From an uncultured Desulfobulbus sp. (GTDB lineage Bacteria; Desulfobacterota; Desulfobulbia; Desulfobulbales; Desulfobulbaceae): a stretch of 64,000 nt of DNA. Made by a program: the position numbers and the translations under genes. Positions 63,389 to 64,000 of the stretch are shown here, in pieces. Location: contig NZ_OY762276.1 of assembly GCF_963665445.1 (NCBI RefSeq), forward strand, positions 3,652,601 through 3,716,600, given 5' to 3'. Position 1 is the first letter of the stretch. Each line of letters starts with the position of its first letter. The notes under the pieces were generated by a model, which saw only the letters and a program-made list of their open reading frames with translations, ran no database searches and was not told the DNA's origin.

Positions 63389-64000
63389 TGCGCACCTCCA
63401 TGGGCAGCGAGCTGCTGCTTGGTAATGCCGAGTTCGCCCAGCGCCTTTTCCAGGGCGCGAACCAGAAAACGGCTGGCCACGGGCAAACCGTCGTAGCAGC
63501 CGATGTGGATCAGCTTCTGCGCCGGCAGCCCGCCCTCGTTGATCAACAGGGTCCGCATCTGGCCATCGCGGTTCTGTTCGATCACGAACACCAATTCATG
63601 GTTGTTGATGAAGTCAACCACCTCCTGCTGAAAGGGGAAGGCCCGCAGGCGCATGGTGTTGATATCGATCCCCCGCTGGTGCAGCATGTCGACCGCCTCA
63701 TAGGCCGAAGGGGCGGTGCTGCCGTAAAAAATCGCCCCCAGGCGGGCCTGAGAAAAGGGCATCTTGATCCGCGCCAGGGGCAAGAGCCTCTTGGCGGTTT
63801 CCCACTTGAGCAAGAGCCGCTCCATGTTGGCCACATAGGCCGCGCTGTTCTCGGTGTAGGCGGAGTATTCGTCGCGGGAGGTACCACGGGTGAAGTAGAC
63901 GCCCTTTTCCGGATGGGTGCCGGGGAGGGTCCGGTAGCAGATGCCGTCGCCATCGATGTCTTTGTACCGGCCCCAACGGGTGGTCAGGGCATCCAGCTGC
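63385..64000 (-). CDS. korA: 2-oxoacid:ferredoxin oxidoreductase alpha subunit, C-terminal part (runs off the right edge)
   Basis: The last 205 or so residues are visible. The frame continues to the window edge (reading LDALTTRWGRYKDIDGDGIC, YRTLPGTHPEKGVYFTRG), then ANMERLLLKWETAKRLLPL, FYGSTAPSAYEAVDMLHQRGIDINTMRLRAFPFQQEVVDFI and IEQNRDGQMRTLL. This is the typical C-terminal domain of KorA-like proteins. The start lies beyond 64000. The short internal frame from 63834 is not a separate gene. Confidence 0.9.
   Translation of the reverse strand, partial: QLDALTTRWGRYKDIDGDGICYRTLPGTHPEKGVYFTRGTSRDEYSAYTENSAAYVANMERLLLKWETAKRLLPLARIKMPFSQARLGAIFYGSTAPSAYEAVDMLHQRGIDINTMRLRAFPFQQEVVDFINNHELVFVIEQNRDGQMRTLLINEGGLPAQKLIHIGCYDGLPVASRFLVRALEKALGELGITKQQLAAHGGAQ

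Overview
The window reads as a chromosome segment of a moderately GC-rich, strictly anaerobic, Gram-negative bacterium of the Desulfobacterota, most like a Desulfobulbus-type lineage. The grounds are the nifH-nifI1-nifI2-nifD-nifK gene order, a periplasmic Hyb-type [NiFe] hydrogenase with an NrfD-type anchor, a TunR-like regulator (a family described from sulfate reducers) beside a MOT1 transporter, 2-oxoacid:ferredoxin oxidoreductase genes, a PEP-CTERM protein and outer-membrane lipoprotein genes. No dsr, apr or sat gene lies here, so sulfate reduction itself is not shown.

Layout. 0-3.4 kb: the start of an ABC-F gene, a REP-associated transposase (RAYT) between REP hairpins, a radical SAM gene with rnc, and tRNA-Cys. 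4.1-7.4 kb: an AT-rich PEP-CTERM gene, then MOT1 with the tunR-like gene. 7.4-16.6 kb, minus strand: thpR, nadC, valS, dgt and prfB (with its programmed +1 frameshift), then lnt and corC. 16.9-21.6 kb: tRNA-Lys, then a CstA-family transporter with a LytS/LytTR two-component system that looks like the pyruvate-responsive BtsS/BtsR/BtsT module, including direct repeats upstream of the transporter. 21.8-30.1 kb: a secreted nuclease, a HEPN-like protein and the nitrogenase cluster under a near-consensus sigma-54 promoter. In the nif cluster the gene after nifK is a NifB-like protein that has lost the radical SAM cysteines, followed by a thioredoxin-like [2Fe-2S] ferredoxin; nifE, nifN and a canonical nifB are not present here.

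30.4-42.5 kb: an unrecognised 436-residue protein, a glutamine-amidotransferase fold without catalytic residues, a small membrane protein, a cNMP-binding/DUF4388 protein, the hybO-A-C-D-B hydrogenase operon ending in a one-haem cytochrome-like protein, a PleD-like diguanylate cyclase and a DUF1186 protein. 42.6-50.5 kb, minus strand: a sulfur amino acid block (malY-like, metX, metW, cysE, cysK, MOSC, YkgJ-like) behind ettA. 50.7-58.7 kb: a DMT exporter, a lipoprotein, an unusual response-regulator/pyruvate kinase fusion, a thiamine-binding protein, small proteins, and lpdA-pyrC-SUI1. 58.8-64 kb: nhaB, an MltB-like transglycosylase and korB with a partial korA.

Three families of short dispersed palindromic repeats (REP-like 'A', 'B' and 'C') occupy most of the longer gene-free stretches. 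The most unusual items are the receiver-pyruvate kinase fusion, the cysteine-less NifB homologue in the nif operon, the BtsSR-like module with intact candidate operator repeats, and the inactive-looking amidotransferase. All calls were made by eye from the sequence; no database search was run.
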